Shown: piece by piece, positions 44,681-56,137 of the stretch
Layout: each line of letters starts with the position of its first letter
Numbering within the stretch: the first letter of the stretch is position 1
Assembly: GCA_022376925.1 (NCBI GenBank)
Contig: JAIOJX010000027.1
Location: forward strand, 16,199,471-16,263,470
From: Tragulus kanchil
Lineage: Eukaryota > Chordata > Mammalia > Artiodactyla > Tragulidae
Length of the DNA: 64,000 nucleotides
Reading direction: 5' to 3'
Made by a program: the position numbers and the translations under genes
The notes under the pieces: generated by a model
What the model was told of the DNA's origin: nothing
What the model saw: only the letters and a program-made list of their open reading frames with translations
The model's database searches: none

Positions 44681-45384
44681 CCCGCAGCCTAGGGACAAGT
44701 GCTGGTTAAGCAGAAAGAGCTGTTTCTTGTAGATCTGCTCCAGATTATAGTGTTGGATGTCCGGATAGTATCCTCACGCAGGGAGCCTGATGCTACTCTG
44801 ATTGACTCAAAACCTAAAGGGACAAAGTGGACGCCCCGTGGCAGGGACCCCAGGGAGGGAGGGAGGTGGAGGACCAGCAATGAACAGACTTAGCCACGGA
44901 TCCTAAAATCGGGAGATGGAATTCGGTGCTGTGCAGGGAACTAAAGTAAACGCAAGTCCTGGGGGTGACCGGGTGGTCACTCCCGGCTGGCTCCGGGGAG
45001 GCGGGCTCTCGGGTGAGTGCAGGAGGAGCTCCTGGCCCGCGTCCTTCCCGGCCGGCCTGATGGCACCTCGCGTCTCGACCCTGAGGCCGCCCTGGTGCCC
45101 GGCGTGTTTCCTCTGGTCCACGGCCGCACACTGACCTTCCCTCCTGGGGTCACGAGGGCACACCCAGATGGCCCGCCCTCCAGGGCGCCTCCGCGTGCGT
45201 CCCTTCCTCTGGCTTCCTTGAATCAGGGCTAAGGCCCGCCCCCCGGCTCCGCCTCCATCCCTCCGCCTCGGCTCCACGGAGACCCTGAGCGCCGTAACCT
45301 GCGGGATCTGTCCTGTGGGCCAGAGGCCTCGGCTCCTGGCAGCCCCAGACCACCTTCTGGACGTGATGTGTTTCTCTGGTTGTT

Positions 45385-45650
45385 GTTGGAGCGTAGCCGG
45401 CTTACAGTTTCAGGTGTGCAGAAGCTGTCGTAAGTTTGATCTCTACATCAGTGAGCCTGCTTCTGTATTGAAAACAAGTCCACTTGTATTATGTTTTAGC
45501 TTCCACATATAAGTGATACTGTATAGCATTTGTCTTCTGTCTCGCTCGCTTCACTTACTTAGTACGATCATGTCTAGGTCCATCCATGTTGCAAGCAATG
45601 GCATGATTCATTTTTTTCATGGCTGAGTAATAGTCCATTATTCTTCTGGA
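45385..45650 (-). mobile_element. Artiodactyl L1 3' UTR
   Basis: Antisense on plus: 'agccggcttacagtttcagg', 'tgtgcagaagctgtcg', 'agcttccacatataagtgat', 'gtccatccatgttgcaagca', 'atggctgagtaatagtccat'. An internal part of the UTR is deleted between the two recognisable blocks. Confidence 0.88.
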
Positions 45651-46486
45651 ACCATTCTAGAGATAATATCCTTTTTTATTTTTTATAACGTAGCGTTTAT
45701 AAAAATTAAAATGTCTAGTCTGTGATAGAGAATGAAAAAGCAAGCCGCAGATTTGGGGAAAATGTTCTGAGACAAAGGGTCCCGCAGCCTAGGGACAAGT
45801 GCTGGTTAAGCAGAAAGAGCTGTTTCTTGTAGATCTGCTCCAGATTATAGTGTTGGATGTCCGGATAGTATCCTCACGCAGGGAGCCTGATGCTACTCTG
45901 ATTGACTCAAAACCTAAAGGGACAAAGTGGACGCCCCGTGGCAGGGACCCCAGGGAGGGAGGGAGGTGGAGGACCAGCAATGAACAGACTTAGCCACGGA
46001 TCCTAAAATCGGGAGATGGAATTCGGTGCTGTGCAGGGAACTAAAGTAAACGCAAGTCCTGGGGGTGACCGGGTGGTCACTCCCGGCTGGCTCCGGGGAG
46101 GCGGGCTCTCGGGTGAGTGCAGGAGGAGCTCCTGGCCCGCGTCCTTCCCGGCCGGCCTGATGGCACCTCGCGTCTCGACCCTGAGGCCGCCCTGGTGCCC
46201 GGCGTGTTTCCCCTCTGGTCCACGGCCGCACACTGACCTTCCCTCCTGGGGTCACGAGGGCACACCCAGATGGCCCGCCCTCCAGGGCGCCTCCGCGTGC
46301 GTCCCTTCCTCTGGCTTCCTTGAATCAGGGCTAAGGCCCGCCCCCCGGCTCCGCCTCCATCCCTCCGCCTCGGCTCCACGGAGACCCTGAGCGCCGTAAC
46401 CTGCGGGATCTGTCCTGTGGGCCAGAGGCCTCGGCTCCTGGCAGCCCCAGACCACCTTCTGGACGTGATGTGTTTCTCTGGTTGTT

Positions 46487-46752
46487 GTTGGAGCGTAGCC
46501 GGCTTACAGTTTCAGGTGTGCAGAAGCTGTCGTAAGTTTGATCTCTACATCAGTGAGCCTGCTTCTGTATTGAAAACAAGTCCACTTGTATTATGTTTTA
46601 GCTTCCACATATAAGTGATACTGTATAGCATTTGTCTTCTGTCTCGCTCGCTTCACTTACTTAGTACGATCATGTCTAGGTCCATCCATGTTGCAAGCAA
46701 TGGCATGATTCATTTTTTTCATGGCTGAGTAATAGTCCATTATTCTTCTGGA
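46487..46752 (-). mobile_element. Artiodactyl L1 3' UTR, pair 13 copy
   Basis: Duplicate of 45385-45650. Confidence 0.88.
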
Positions 46753-46799
46753 ACCATTCTAGAGATAATATCCTTTTTTATTTTTTATAACGTAGCGTT

Positions 46800-47205
46800 T
46801 ATAAAAATTAAAATGTCTAGTCTGTGATAGAGAATGAAAAAGCAAGCCGCAGATTTGGGGAAAATGTTTGCAAAAATATGTGATACAGATGTTATATACC
46901 AAAAGATATAAAAAACTCTCAAAATTTAGCCGTAAGGAAATAAAAAACCCAAATTAAAAATGGGAAAAAGAGGGGCTTCCCTTGTGGCTCAGTGGATAAG
47001 AACTTGTCTGCCAATGCAGGAGACACAGGTTCGATCCCTGATCCAGGAAGATGCCACATACTGCAGAGCAGCTAAACCCACACATCAACAAAGACCCAGC
47101 ACAGCCAAAAATAAATAAATAAAAGGTTTTAAAAATAAATAAATTAAAAAAAAAATGAGAAAAAGAGCTGAACAGACACCTCATTAAAAGAAGACATCCA
47201 GGCTG
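46800..47205 (+). mobile_element. L1 3' fragment split by a SINE
   Basis: Left part 46800-46972 ('aaaagcaagccgcagatttg', 'accaaaagatataaaaaact', 'cccaaattaaaaatggg') and right part 47168-47205 ('ctgaacagacacctcattaa', 'aagaagacatcca') are contiguous in L1 and separated only by the SINE 46973-47151 plus its target-site duplication. Only the first 70 bases or so belong to pair 13. Confidence 0.85.
46973..47151 (+). mobile_element. tRNA-derived SINE inserted in L1, 16-bp TSD
   Basis: 'gggcttcccttgtggctcag', 'tgtctgccaatgcaggagac', 'ttcgatccctgatccaggaa', 'gacccagcacagccaaaaat', then an A/T-rich tail. The direct repeats AAAATGGGAAAAAGAG (46957-46972) and AAAATGAGAAAAAGAG (47152-47167) are a 16-base target-site duplication with one mismatch. 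Confidence 0.93.
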
Positions 47206-48240
47206 CTATTTGCTTTTAAGGAATCCCTGCGGGTAGCTGCCTTTGTCTTTTCCTCCTGAGCGCCGCAGAAGAAAATATGCCAGTCACGTGAGCATTCCGG
47301 TTGGCAGACGCTCACTGCCTACGTACCCTGTATCTGAATATGGTCTAATTCAGGATCTCTGAGATCTGGATAATCTCGGTGGTGTCACCGCCACAGGTCA
47401 CACACCGCCCGCCTGCGTCTCCTCCAGCGGGGGGACACGGCCTCGCTCCAGGAGGGAGGCCCCTCTGCCTCCCCGCTTCCGGCCCCGCTCCCCCCTTCCT
47501 CCTCTTTCGGCGTCTCCACTTACGTAGCCATCCCTGATCGATGCTTTTCTGGTTGCCTGTTTTTGCTTTCTTTATTAACAACATCGCACCCCGTTGTCCT
47601 CCACGACTTGCGATTTCTTTGTTCTTTATTTTTTGAGATTGATTTGCATTCACACCCACCTCTGCCGTGCAGTCCTGTTCTTCAGCCAATAGCGTGTCTT
47701 GACACGAATACGCCGTCATGCGTCCTGCCTGCTGCCAGCCGGTGCGCTGCGGCCGTTTTCCGTCTTCGACCTCGGGGAGAGTGCTGCAGGGACCATTCCA
47801 GTCCTGCTCTCCTGGGACCCATGTGGGGCGACCCTGATGTATGTAGAGGAGTGGCGTTGCGGGCTCAGAGGGTTGGGACCAGACTCAACTGGACTAGAGA
47901 AGACCGAGCTCCCGTCCGTAGGGATTTCCTCTGAAGAAGGCCTCTCCCTAGCTGGAGAGGCGGAACCCAGATATAACGGACTCGGGTGTCCTCTCGTCCT
48001 ACAAAGGAAGTCCCTGGTTTCCTCAAAGTAATTCTGCAACTTGAATAGGTAGGCATCAACATACCCAGACGCACGGGGCGTATACAGAAGGAGCTCACTC
48101 TGCAGGCTGTGTTGTATTAACATGGATGCTTCTAGCTAAGACTGGACTAACCCAAGGAGACCCGGCTGTGATGCACGCAGCGGCAAGGGCTCAGCGATGT
48201 GCCAGGACGTGAAAGGAGCTGGTCTGTGATCGAAGGAGTC
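47206..48240. other. Unique DNA, no gene seen
   Basis: No repeat recognised. From 47894 on it is copy 1 of pair 14. Confidence 0.45.
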
Positions 48241-48242
48241 AG

Positions 48243-48326
48243 GGACGCCCCTGGTGGTCCGGGGTGAGGAGCCCACCTGCCAGTGCAGGGGACACGGGTC
48301 CGACCCCCGGTCCAGGGAGGGTCTCA
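48243..48326 (+). mobile_element. CHR-type SINE head
   Basis: 'gcccctggtggtccggggtg', 'ccacctgccagtgcagggga', 'cgacccccggtccagggagg'. The 3' body is weak or absent. Confidence 0.75.
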
Positions 48327-49350
48327 CGGGCCTCGGAGCGCCTCAGCCCAGGCGCCACCCCGTCTGGGTGCTGTCAAGATTGGGGGTCTCCAGTCATTTC
48401 ACGATACTAATTGCGTCCACCCTCAAACCCATCCCTGTGACCAGCCCCCCAGCTTCCTCCTGCGCTGATGAAAACACAGCCTCCCTCACTCAGGGCGCCT
48501 CCAGCCCCGTAGTATTTACAGTCTTTAATTTTTTTCCCAGTAGATAACCTAATTTCCAGACGGTGTGCCTCGCCCAGCAGGCCTGGTGTGGCTTAGACAC
48601 ATAATGCCAGACCTCCACCCGCCCTGCCCAGAGCGCGCTCCTGCCACCCGGCCTCCCTCTTGCGGGCTTTGCTCTGTTTGGGTTTCCTTTTCGTTTTCCT
48701 TATCTAGCGAGTCATTTTGGGGCGGTCTTGTGCTTCCCCTCCCCGACCCCGCACCTTGCGTGGTGCACACATTCTAAACGGCAAGCTACTCCTGACTCAA
48801 CTCCTTATGAGAAACACTAACACGCCCGGCCGCTTTGATGTCTGCCCAGCCACCAAGGGGGAGCGTGACTCCGGGCCTCTGTAATCCTCGATTTGTCACG
48901 ACGTTGCGATGCCCAGCCGGGCGGAGTGACAGCGCGGATCAATCACGCCCTGAACGCGGTGGGGACTTGCCTGCCCTGCCGAGGCGCTGCAGTTAATTAA
49001 GCTAGAGAAGACCGAGCTCCCGTCCGTAGGGATTTCCTCTGAAGAAGGCCTCTCCCTAGCTGGAGAGGCGGAACCCAGATATAACGGACTCGGGTGTCCT
49101 CTCGTCCTACAAAGGAAGTCCCTGGTTTCCTCAAAGTAATTCTGCAACTTGAATAGGTAGGCATCAACATACCCAGACGCACGGGGCGTATACAGAAGGA
49201 GCTCACTCTGCAGGCTGTGTTGTATTAACATGGATGCTTCTAGCTAAGACTGGACTAACCCAAGGAGACCCGGCTGTGATGCACGCAGCGGCAAGGGCTC
49301 AGCGATGTGCCAGGACGTGAAAGGAGCTGGTCTGTGATCGAAGGAGTCAG

Positions 49351-49434
49351 GGACGCCCCTGGTGGTCCGGGGTGAGGAGCCCACCTGCCAGTGCAGGGGA
49401 CACGGGTCCGACCCCCGGTCCAGGGAGGGTCTCA
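49351..49434 (+). mobile_element. CHR-type SINE head, pair 14 copy
   Basis: Duplicate of 48243-48326. Confidence 0.75.
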
Positions 49435-50111
49435 CGGGCCTCGGAGCGCCTCAGCCCAGGCGCCACCCCGTCTGGGTGCTGTCAAGATTGGGGGTCTCCA
49501 GTCATTTCACGATACTAATTGCGTCCACCCTCAAACCCATCCCTGTGACCAGCCCCCCAGCTTCCTCCTGCGCTGATGAAAACACAGCCTCCCTCACTCA
49601 GGGCGCCTCCAGCCCCGTAGTATTTACAGTCTTTAATTTTTTTCCCAGTAGATAACCTAATTTCCAGACGGTGTGCCTCGCCCAGCAGGCCTGGTGTGGC
49701 TTAGACACATAATGCCAGACCTCCACCCGCCCTGCCCAGAGCGCGCTCCTGCCACCCGGCCTCCCTCTTGCGGGCTTTGCTCTGTTTGGGTTTCCTTTTC
49801 GTTTTCCTTATCTAGCGAGTCATTTTGGGGCGGTCTTGTGCTTCCCCTCCCCGACCCCGCACCTTGCGTGGTGCACACATTCTAAACGGCAAGCTACTCC
49901 TGACTCAACTCCTTATGAGAAACACTAACACGCCCGGCCGCTTTGATGTCTGCCCAGCCACCAAGGGGGAGCGTGACTCCGGGCCTCTGTAATCCTCGAT
50001 TTGTCACGACGTTGCGATGCCCAGCCGGGCGGAGTGACAGCGCGGATCAATCACGCCCTGAACGCGGTGGGGACTTGCCTGCCCCCTGCCGAGGCGCTGC
50101 AGTTTAATTAG

Positions 50112-51264
50112 CTTTTCTCACACCATCGTCGGGTACATCTGCAGCCTCAGCAAGAAACAGACGGGAGAGGGCTCACTGGAAAGTGGGGGACCTTGGGAAA
50201 AAAGTTCATGTTGTGGAAAAAAAACGTCCTCTAGAAGAGACATCAGAGAGCTTTGTAGTCTGGGCCTCAGACGTGCCGGCTGAGACGCACGGGCCTGGGG
50301 GCCCCCGTGCTGTGAAAGGCAGACCCCCAGAGCAGCTCCAGAGGCCCTCTGGGGGCACACGTCCGATGGTGTTTCGGGGCCGTTTCTTCTCTGGGAGGAG
50401 CTCCGTACCATCCGTGTTTCTTTGCGGGACCCCAGCCCCGCTGCCCTGGCCCTCGAGCAGAAAGCCCTCCAGCCGCAGCTCTCCCCACGCCCACCGAGAT
50501 TCGGGAGGCAGGACCTTGACGGGGCCGAGTTCTGCCGAGCTTGGCATGGATTCTTCCGGTCGAGGGTCGACCCCCGGTGAGACGCCCCTTCCTCTGTTCA
50601 CGTGGCGGGCGTGAACGGTGCCAGGCCAAGAAGGAGGCCCGAACGGAGGCTGAGAAGGCCGGGAATAGCTGCCGGGGACCCCAGGGGTGAGGCCGTTCAG
50701 GCTGGTGTCAGACGCGGAGGGACACTGCTATCTTGGTCCCGGGGGAGGCGGACGGCCGACGCCCAGCCGACTCTGCACTTTCCTCCCCGACGAGAGCGGT
50801 GGGGCAGGGTGTGGGGCGAGGGGGCGTGGGTCACCTGTCCCCAGCCAGCAGCCTTTGCTCCGCTCACGGCATGTGCTCCCTCCAGGGAGGGGAAGGGAGC
50901 GTCTGAGGGGCCGGAGGCTGTCTGCGGGGCCCTCCAGGAGCCCGGTCCGCACGTCTGGGGTGGGTTCTAGCAGTAGCTCCCCTTGCTCCAGCCCTGTTCC
51001 TCAGTCCTTCGCTCACTCAGTGGACGGGCAGTGCCGCCGGGCTCTGGGGGGCAGGCATGCCTCCGAGAGGATCCTGGCCCTGCCTGCAGCAGCTCCTGCC
51101 CCACATCGAGTCACAGGTGAGTGCTGGGAAGACAGGAGCGAAGCCCGTTCCGGAAAGACCGGGGAAGCATATAAACACGTGCAGATTGCCAAGGGAAAGA
51201 AGCCAGTCTGAAGATGCTGCCACTGAATGATTCCAACTCCGTGCCATTCTGGAAAAGGCCAGCC
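50112..51264. other. GC-rich unique DNA
   Basis: Overlapping frames on both strands (50183-50614, 50206-50601, 50687-51211) without domains. 51003-51115 has an acceptor- and donor-like boundary, but the sequence resembles an old interspersed repeat. No gene called. Confidence 0.45.
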
Positions 51265-51267
51265 TGT

Positions 51268-51487
51268 GGAGACGTCCCCTGGGGCTCAGCGGTAAGGGAA
51301 CCTGCCCGCCAGTGTGCAGGACGCAGGTTCAGTCCCTGAGTCAGAAAGCTCCCCTGGAGGAAGAAATGGCAACCGCTCTGGTGTTCCTGCCCGGAGAATC
51401 CATGGACAGAGGGGCCTGGCGGGCTGCAGTTCATGCGGTTGCAAAGACACGACTTTGGACACGACTTAGTGACTCAATGACAACAAA
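51268..51487 (+). mobile_element. Bov-tA SINE, full length
   Basis: 'cgtcccctggggctcagcgg', 'cagtccctgagtcagaaagc', 'tcccctggaggaagaaatgg', 'cctgcccggagaatccatgg', 'cagaggggcctggcgggctg', 'acacgacttagtgactcaat'. Confidence 0.9.
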
Positions 51488-51837
51488 TGGAGACAGAGGA
51501 GGATCGGAGCCCCCAGGCATGCAGGGGATGGACAGGGGAAGCGCAGAGGATTTTTATGGCCATGAAACACTTCCGCGTGACGCTGTCATGGTGGATATGC
51601 ATTATTAACTCTGTCCAGACCTACGCCAGGCACGGCACCATGAAGGAACTCCGACGCACAGCCTGATTTTAGTGAATAATCGTGCATCGATACTGGCTCA
51701 CCAAATGCAGCACAGGTGCCACACAAACCCACGAGAGTAATAATAAGGGACACGTAATAGCAGTACGAGAATTATCTGCAGCTTCCATTCTTTACTAAAT
51801 CTAAAACTGTTCTAAAGGATAAAGTCATGTTACTGAT

Positions 51838-51965
51838 TTTTGAATTCAATCAACAAATATTGGTGGAGTTAAATGCTCAGGCATTGTTGGGGCCTGGGGA
51901 CCTAGAAATGAAAAGATAATGAAGTTAAATGTGTCTCCTTGTCCTGAGCCCTTGAAGGAAAAAGT
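51838..51965 (+). mobile_element. Possible ancient interspersed repeat
   Basis: 'attcaatcaacaaatattgg', 'gctcaggcattgttggggcc', 'tggggacctagaaatgaaaa' resemble the widespread mammalian 'caacaaatatttattgagc...caggcactg...ggggata' repeat. Family not assigned. Confidence 0.35.
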
Positions 51966-52328
51966 CTACTCATTTCAATTGTAAAGCAAGACACAGAGAT
52001 GAAAGTCACAGAGGCAGGCGGGAGAGAGGGAGGAGCCCTCCTGCTGCCCATGGGTGTGTTTTGTCGGTGGCTGCCTGGGGGCGCGCCGGTGGGTGCCCGT
52101 GAAATCGCCCTGCCTCCGAGGCTGGGCCTGAGCCTGCCCTGAGCATTTGGTGCCTGGCGCCTCCCTGTTAGCCAGACTCTAACCCGCCTGCCCGTAAAAG
52201 AAGTGCCCCGTTTTATGCCATGGGCGGGTATAAAACCATTTTAGTACGTTGAGTCATCTTCTAAAACCTGCCTGTCCTTGGGAGGTTTCTCCACTGCAGA
52301 GCAGAAAGTCTTCTTTGATCGTGTGTGG
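51966..52328. other. Unique DNA, no gene seen
   Basis: No recognised repeat or exon. Confidence 0.45.
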
Positions 52329-52329
52329 C

Positions 52330-52440
52330 CTAACACCCCCAGAGAGGTTAAGCAGCCCGACCAAGATCACACAGCCAAGCCCAGACAGGACAGGGAGAAA
52401 CCTCAGGGTCCCCGACTCCCTGTCCTGTCCACCGTCCTTC
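52330..52440 (-). mobile_element. MIR SINE fragment
   Basis: The plus strand 'cagagaggttaagcagcccg', 'accaagatcacacagccaag' is the antisense of the MIR core ('ctgtgtgaccttgggcaagt...aacctctctg'). Confidence 0.65.
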
Positions 52441-52524
52441 CTCCAGGTCAGGCCAGCTGCATGGGCACCCGGGTGTAAAGGTGACATCCAGGCAGGGGAG
52501 GCCCGCGCCCCAGTCCTACATCTG

Positions 52525-52587
52525 TCTCCCTCTGCGATGTCCTATGACCTTACCGTGCCTCTGTTTACCCATCTGTAAACCTTCCCT
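52525..52587 (+). mobile_element. MIR SINE fragment
   Basis: 'cctatgaccttaccgtgcct', 'ctgtttacccatctgtaaac' match the MIR core in sense orientation, shortened. Confidence 0.55.
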
Positions 52588-53104
52588 TGTACGAGCCCAG
52601 ATGAGTGCCCCAAATGTCAAGACTCGGGATATTAATTCTCACCCGGTTATGAAAATCTAAGGGCTTCATAACATGGACAGTGTTGGTGCTGTGCCCACGA
52701 ATCCCCCGAGAGTGGCCCTGCACGGCCACGGTCCGGAGGGGCTTATATTCTCTCCAGAGAGGGGCACCGGCAGGAAGGTGGATATGCGTTATTTCTCCCG
52801 CAGCGCTGTCCTCCCCAGATGTGACCACGAGCGCCAGCCACTCGGGGCTCTTGTTGGGAGGCCTGGGCAGGAGCCCGCCTGCCCCACCAAGGCCGGGTCC
52901 TGTCCGTTCAGTGGTTTTCTCTTCACGGGAGGAAAGGGTGCCTGCAGAGCTCTGAGTCCAGGCTGTGTCCCCGTCGGGGGTCGGGGTGCAGGTCCCGGGC
53001 TCCCCCAGGGTCTCGGGGAGCAGCTTCCAGGGCACTCCGCCCACCAGGGCAGGACCGGGAATGGGCTTTTCCTCTTAAAATGCACCTTGTTTTAATGTAG
53101 TCTA
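52588..53104. other. GC-rich unique DNA
   Basis: Frames of 140-159 codons on both strands overlap each other, with no domains. No repeat recognised. Confidence 0.45.
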
Positions 53105-53250
53105 CGAGCTTTTTTATTTATTTATTTTTTATTTATTTTTAATTGGAGGACGACGGCTTTACGTGCTGCGCTGGTTTCCGCCGTGGATCAGCATGCATCA
53201 GCCCTGGGGGTGCCCCTGACCCTCCCTCTGGAACCTGCCTCCCACCCCCA
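53105..53250 (-). mobile_element. Ruminant L1 3' end
   Basis: Antisense on plus: T/A-rich tail 53111-53140, 'taattggaggacgacggctt', 'gccgtggatcagcatgcatc', 'agccctgggggtgcccctga', 'cctccctctggaacctgcct', the complement of the L1 end with GGAGGATAATT...ATGAATC... words, GC-shifted. Confidence 0.75.
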
Positions 53251-53479
53251 TAAATGTTAATAAATATTCACTATTCCATAAATGTTAATAAAATTATAAA
53301 ATATTCTATTGAATTTCGGGATTGGGTTCTCTTCGCGCTTCAGACCTCTGCACACACACCACCTCTGGGCTCGGGAAGAGTGGACGTCCGGGCTGGAAGC
53401 GCCGCGAGCTTTTGGGTTTGCCGGGTGTTCTCCTTGCAGAGGGGAGTTTCATTTTCAGCTGCGAGGCCCCTGAGGACGT

Positions 53480-53910
53480 CGGCAGGACGGCATCGCCTCC
53501 GTGCAGGTTCCCTGGAGAGGATTCGGGCGTCCTGCAGCCGCCGCGCCCGGTCTCTCCGCCCCCACCTGCCCCCGCACGCGGCGGTGCCCGTCCGCGGCGC
53601 GAGGGCGGCGTTCGTGGTCTCCCTGGAAGGCCGCCGGGCGCGCCCCCGCGCCACGTGCCCGTCCCGGGGGGCCGCCCTGGACCCTCGTCACTGGCCCCGG
53701 TGTCTGTCCCCCCGGGCGAGGGAGCGGCCGCCGCCCACGGGCTTCTGGGGCTGGGCGTCCGCCTCCGGAGCCGGCGCCCGGCAGGGGCTCGGGACCTCGA
53801 GGACGGGCACCTGCGGCCGTTCCCGAGAACAGGAGGCCGAGCGCAGGGCCGGCCGGGCCCGCCCGAAACGCTCGATGCTTCGCAGGACCTTTTACTGGAA
53901 AGCTTCAGCG
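53480..53910. promoter_or_regulatory. CpG island
   Basis: Dense CpG with high GC: many GCGGC, CGCGCC and CCGGGG words, including 'gtccgcggcgcgagggcggc' and 'ccgccgggcgcgcccccgcg'. CpG is not depleted as it is in the rest of the window. Long frames on both strands (53254-54099 plus, 53306-53926 minus) are side effects. A CCAAT-like element or TATA box was not found, and no exon is recognised. The right part (from 53739) is repeated in pair 15. Confidence 0.6.
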
Positions 53911-55976
53911 CCTGAAAGGGAGCCACTTAGGCAGTCAGAAAGAAGGCTTTTGTGGGCTGGATTTTTTTTTTTTTTTTTGGCTTTTCTTGTCTATTTTAAC
54001 CTTCTGCTTCTGACTCTGCCCGTCGGCGCCTCTCTCACCCCTGGAGCTTTCTTTTCAACAGCGGTCATTCGTGGAGCGGCACTGCCCTCTCTGCTCTGAC
54101 CGGTGGGAGAGCCCGGCCGCCTCCCTCGAATGAGGGCCCCCAGACCCCACGGCCCTCATTTTTGATACCCGGGGACAGGACGTGCCGGCGGACGGCAAGT
54201 GGAACAGAGAGCCCCAGCGCGCAGACATCACAGCCCGGCTCAAAGAGCGCAGGAAGCAGAAGAAAGAACAAAACCAGGCGCAGTCGAGCGGCGCTGTGAG
54301 GCGGGGGAAGTACTAGCAGCTCTAACAAGGTCAATGGAGAGGGAAAAAAAAATGTTTGAAAGGAAATCGCCCGGGGAAGAAAAAAAAGAGAAAAACCTCA
54401 AAACGGGGGGCCGAGGACTCGGAGTAGGACCTGCCGGTCAGTTCCTGGAACATTTTCCTTGATATCTTCCCAGGAAGCACGATTGCTACCAGACTTCAAT
54501 ACGCTGGAAAAGTGTGTGCAACTGGTTAGAGGAGGGTCAGAAGCTGTGAGTCACCGTCCTCCGCTCCGTCTGTTTGCTTTCAACGCCGGCTTCCTGCGGG
54601 ACGGCATGAATGGGGCCTTTCTGGTCCTTTGGCCGGTGCTGGGGTGCGGCGGGTGGGGTGCCCGGCCAGCCTGTTTCAAGGGAGCGCGGGTGCCTGGCCC
54701 CGTGGCTGCTAAGAGCAGAACAAACAGGCCGACGCTGCCTGGCCGCCACGCCGAGGAATAACACGGAGGGCTTCGCTAGGGCTGAATCCTGGTCCAAGCG
54801 CTCTGAGTCTCCGTGTCTTTCCTGCAAAATGGGTGTAAACACGGCCGCCGCCAGGGCTTCTGGGGCTGGGCGTCCGCCTCCGGAGCCGGCGCCCGGCAGG
54901 GGCTCGGGACCTCGAGGACGGGCACCTGCGGCCGTTCCCGAGAACAGGAGGCCGAGCGCAGGGCCGGCCGGGCCCGCCCGAAACGCTCGATGCTTCGCAG
55001 GACCTTTTACTGGAAAGCTTCAGCGCCTGAAAGGGAGCCACTTAGGCAGTCAGAAAGAAGGCTTTTGTGGGCTGGATTTTTTTTTTTTTTTTTGGCTTTT
55101 CTTGTCTATTTTAACCTTCTGCTTCTGACTCTGCCCGTCGGCGCCTCTCTCACCCCTGGAGCTTTCTTTTCAACAGCGGTCATTCGTGGAGCGGCACTGC
55201 CCTCTCTGCTCTGACCGGTGGGAGAGCCCGGCCGCCTCCCTCGAATGAGGGCCCCCAGACCCCACGGCCCTCATTTTTGATACCCGGGGACAGGACGTGC
55301 CGGCGGACGGCAAGTGGAACAGAGAGCCCCAGCGCGCAGACATCACAGCCCGGCTCAAAGAGCGCAGGAAGCAGAAGAAAGAACAAAACCAGGCGCAGTC
55401 GAGCGGCGCTGTGAGGCGGGGGAAGTACTAGCAGCTCTAACAAGGTCAATGGAGAGGGAAAAAAAAATGTTTGAAAGGAAATCGCCCGGGGAAGAAAAAA
55501 AAGAGAAAAACCTCAAAACGGGGGGCCGAGGACTCGGAGTAGGACCTGCCGGTCAGTTCCTGGAACATTTTCCTTGATATCTTCCCAGGAAGCACGATTG
55601 CTACCAGACTTCAATACGCTGGAAAAGTGTGTGCAACTGGTTAGAGGAGGGTCAGAAGCTGTGAGTCACCGTCCTCCGCTCCGTCTGTTTGCTTTCAACG
55701 CCGGCTTCCTGCGGGACGGCATGAATGGGGCCTTTCTGGTCCTTTGGCCGGTGCTGGGGTGCGGCGGGGTGGGGGTGCCCGGCCAGCCTGTTTCAAGGGA
55801 GCGCGGGGTGCCTGGCCCCGTGGCTGCTAAGAGCAGAACAAACAGGCCGACGCTGCCTGGCCGCCACGTCGAGGAATAACACGGAGGGCTTCGCTAGGGC
55901 TGAATCCTGTGACTTTGGGCCATCTCCTTAAGCGCTCTGAGTCTCCGTGTCTTTCCCTGCAAAAATGGGTGTAAAT
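53728..55976. repeat. Direct duplication pair 15 (offset 1115 bp)
   Basis: Bases 53728-54842 recur as 54843-55976. Toward its end copy 1 lacks about 22 bases present in copy 2 (the 'gtgactttgggccatctcct' part of a MIR, around 54790 versus 55908) and has shorter homopolymers ('ctttcctgcaaaatggg' versus 'ctttccctgcaaaaatggg'). The contents include a T run (17-18 T at 53961/55076), equal to within one base. Confidence 0.96.
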
Positions 55977-56012
55977 CAGCTCCTTTGCAGGATTATTCTG
56001 ACGATAATGACA
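55885..56012 (+). mobile_element. MIR SINE fragment
   Basis: 'atcctgtgactttgggccat', 'ctccttaagcgctctgagtc', 'tccgtgtctttccctgc', 'aaaaatgggtgtaaatcagc', 'aggattattctgacgataat' follow the MIR core and 3' part. The copy-1 version (about 54770-54842) lacks the first landmark. Confidence 0.65.
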
Positions 56013-56137
56013 CTCAGCCTGTGCGTCAGAGGGGCTCCCGAAGTCGCGGCTGCTGGGTTTTCCCTGTATCTGTCATTGATGTCAGGGATGTTAAATTTGA
56101 TCCTCTCCAGTGGATGGAACAGACCCTTACAAGTCTG

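Larger units (their letters stand above)
44681..46868. repeat. Direct duplication pair 13 (offset 1100-1102 bp)
   Basis: Bases 44681-45766 recur as 45781-46868. Copy 1 ends in a foreign string of about 14 bases ('ctgagacaaagggt', 45767-45780) not present in copy 2. One insertion in copy 2 ('tttcccctctgg' versus 'tttcctctgg') is the main internal difference. Confidence 0.96.
47894..50111. repeat. Direct duplication pair 14 (offset 1108 bp)
   Basis: Bases 47894-49001 recur as 49002-50111. Copy 1 ends 'gcctgccctgccgaggcgc', 'tgcagttaattaagc' where copy 2 reads 'gccccctgccgaggcgctgc', 'agtttaattagctt'. The small indels again lie at the junction. Confidence 0.96.

Noticed and set aside
44699..44893. 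Frames of about 64 codons open on both strands, repeated at 45799-45993
   Set aside because: The repetition comes from pair 13, not from conservation. The peptide is not recognised and lacks signals or neighbours.
51003..51115. Exon-like segment ending in CACAG/GTGAGT
   Set aside because: The sequence resembles an old interspersed repeat ('tcactcagtgga...gggctctggggg'), no frame gives a known domain, and no partner exon was found.
53254..54099. Plus-strand frame of 281 codons over the CpG island
   Set aside because: An antisense frame of 206 codons overlaps it, the composition is Arg/Pro/Ala-rich, and it runs through a poly(T) tract. No recognisable protein.
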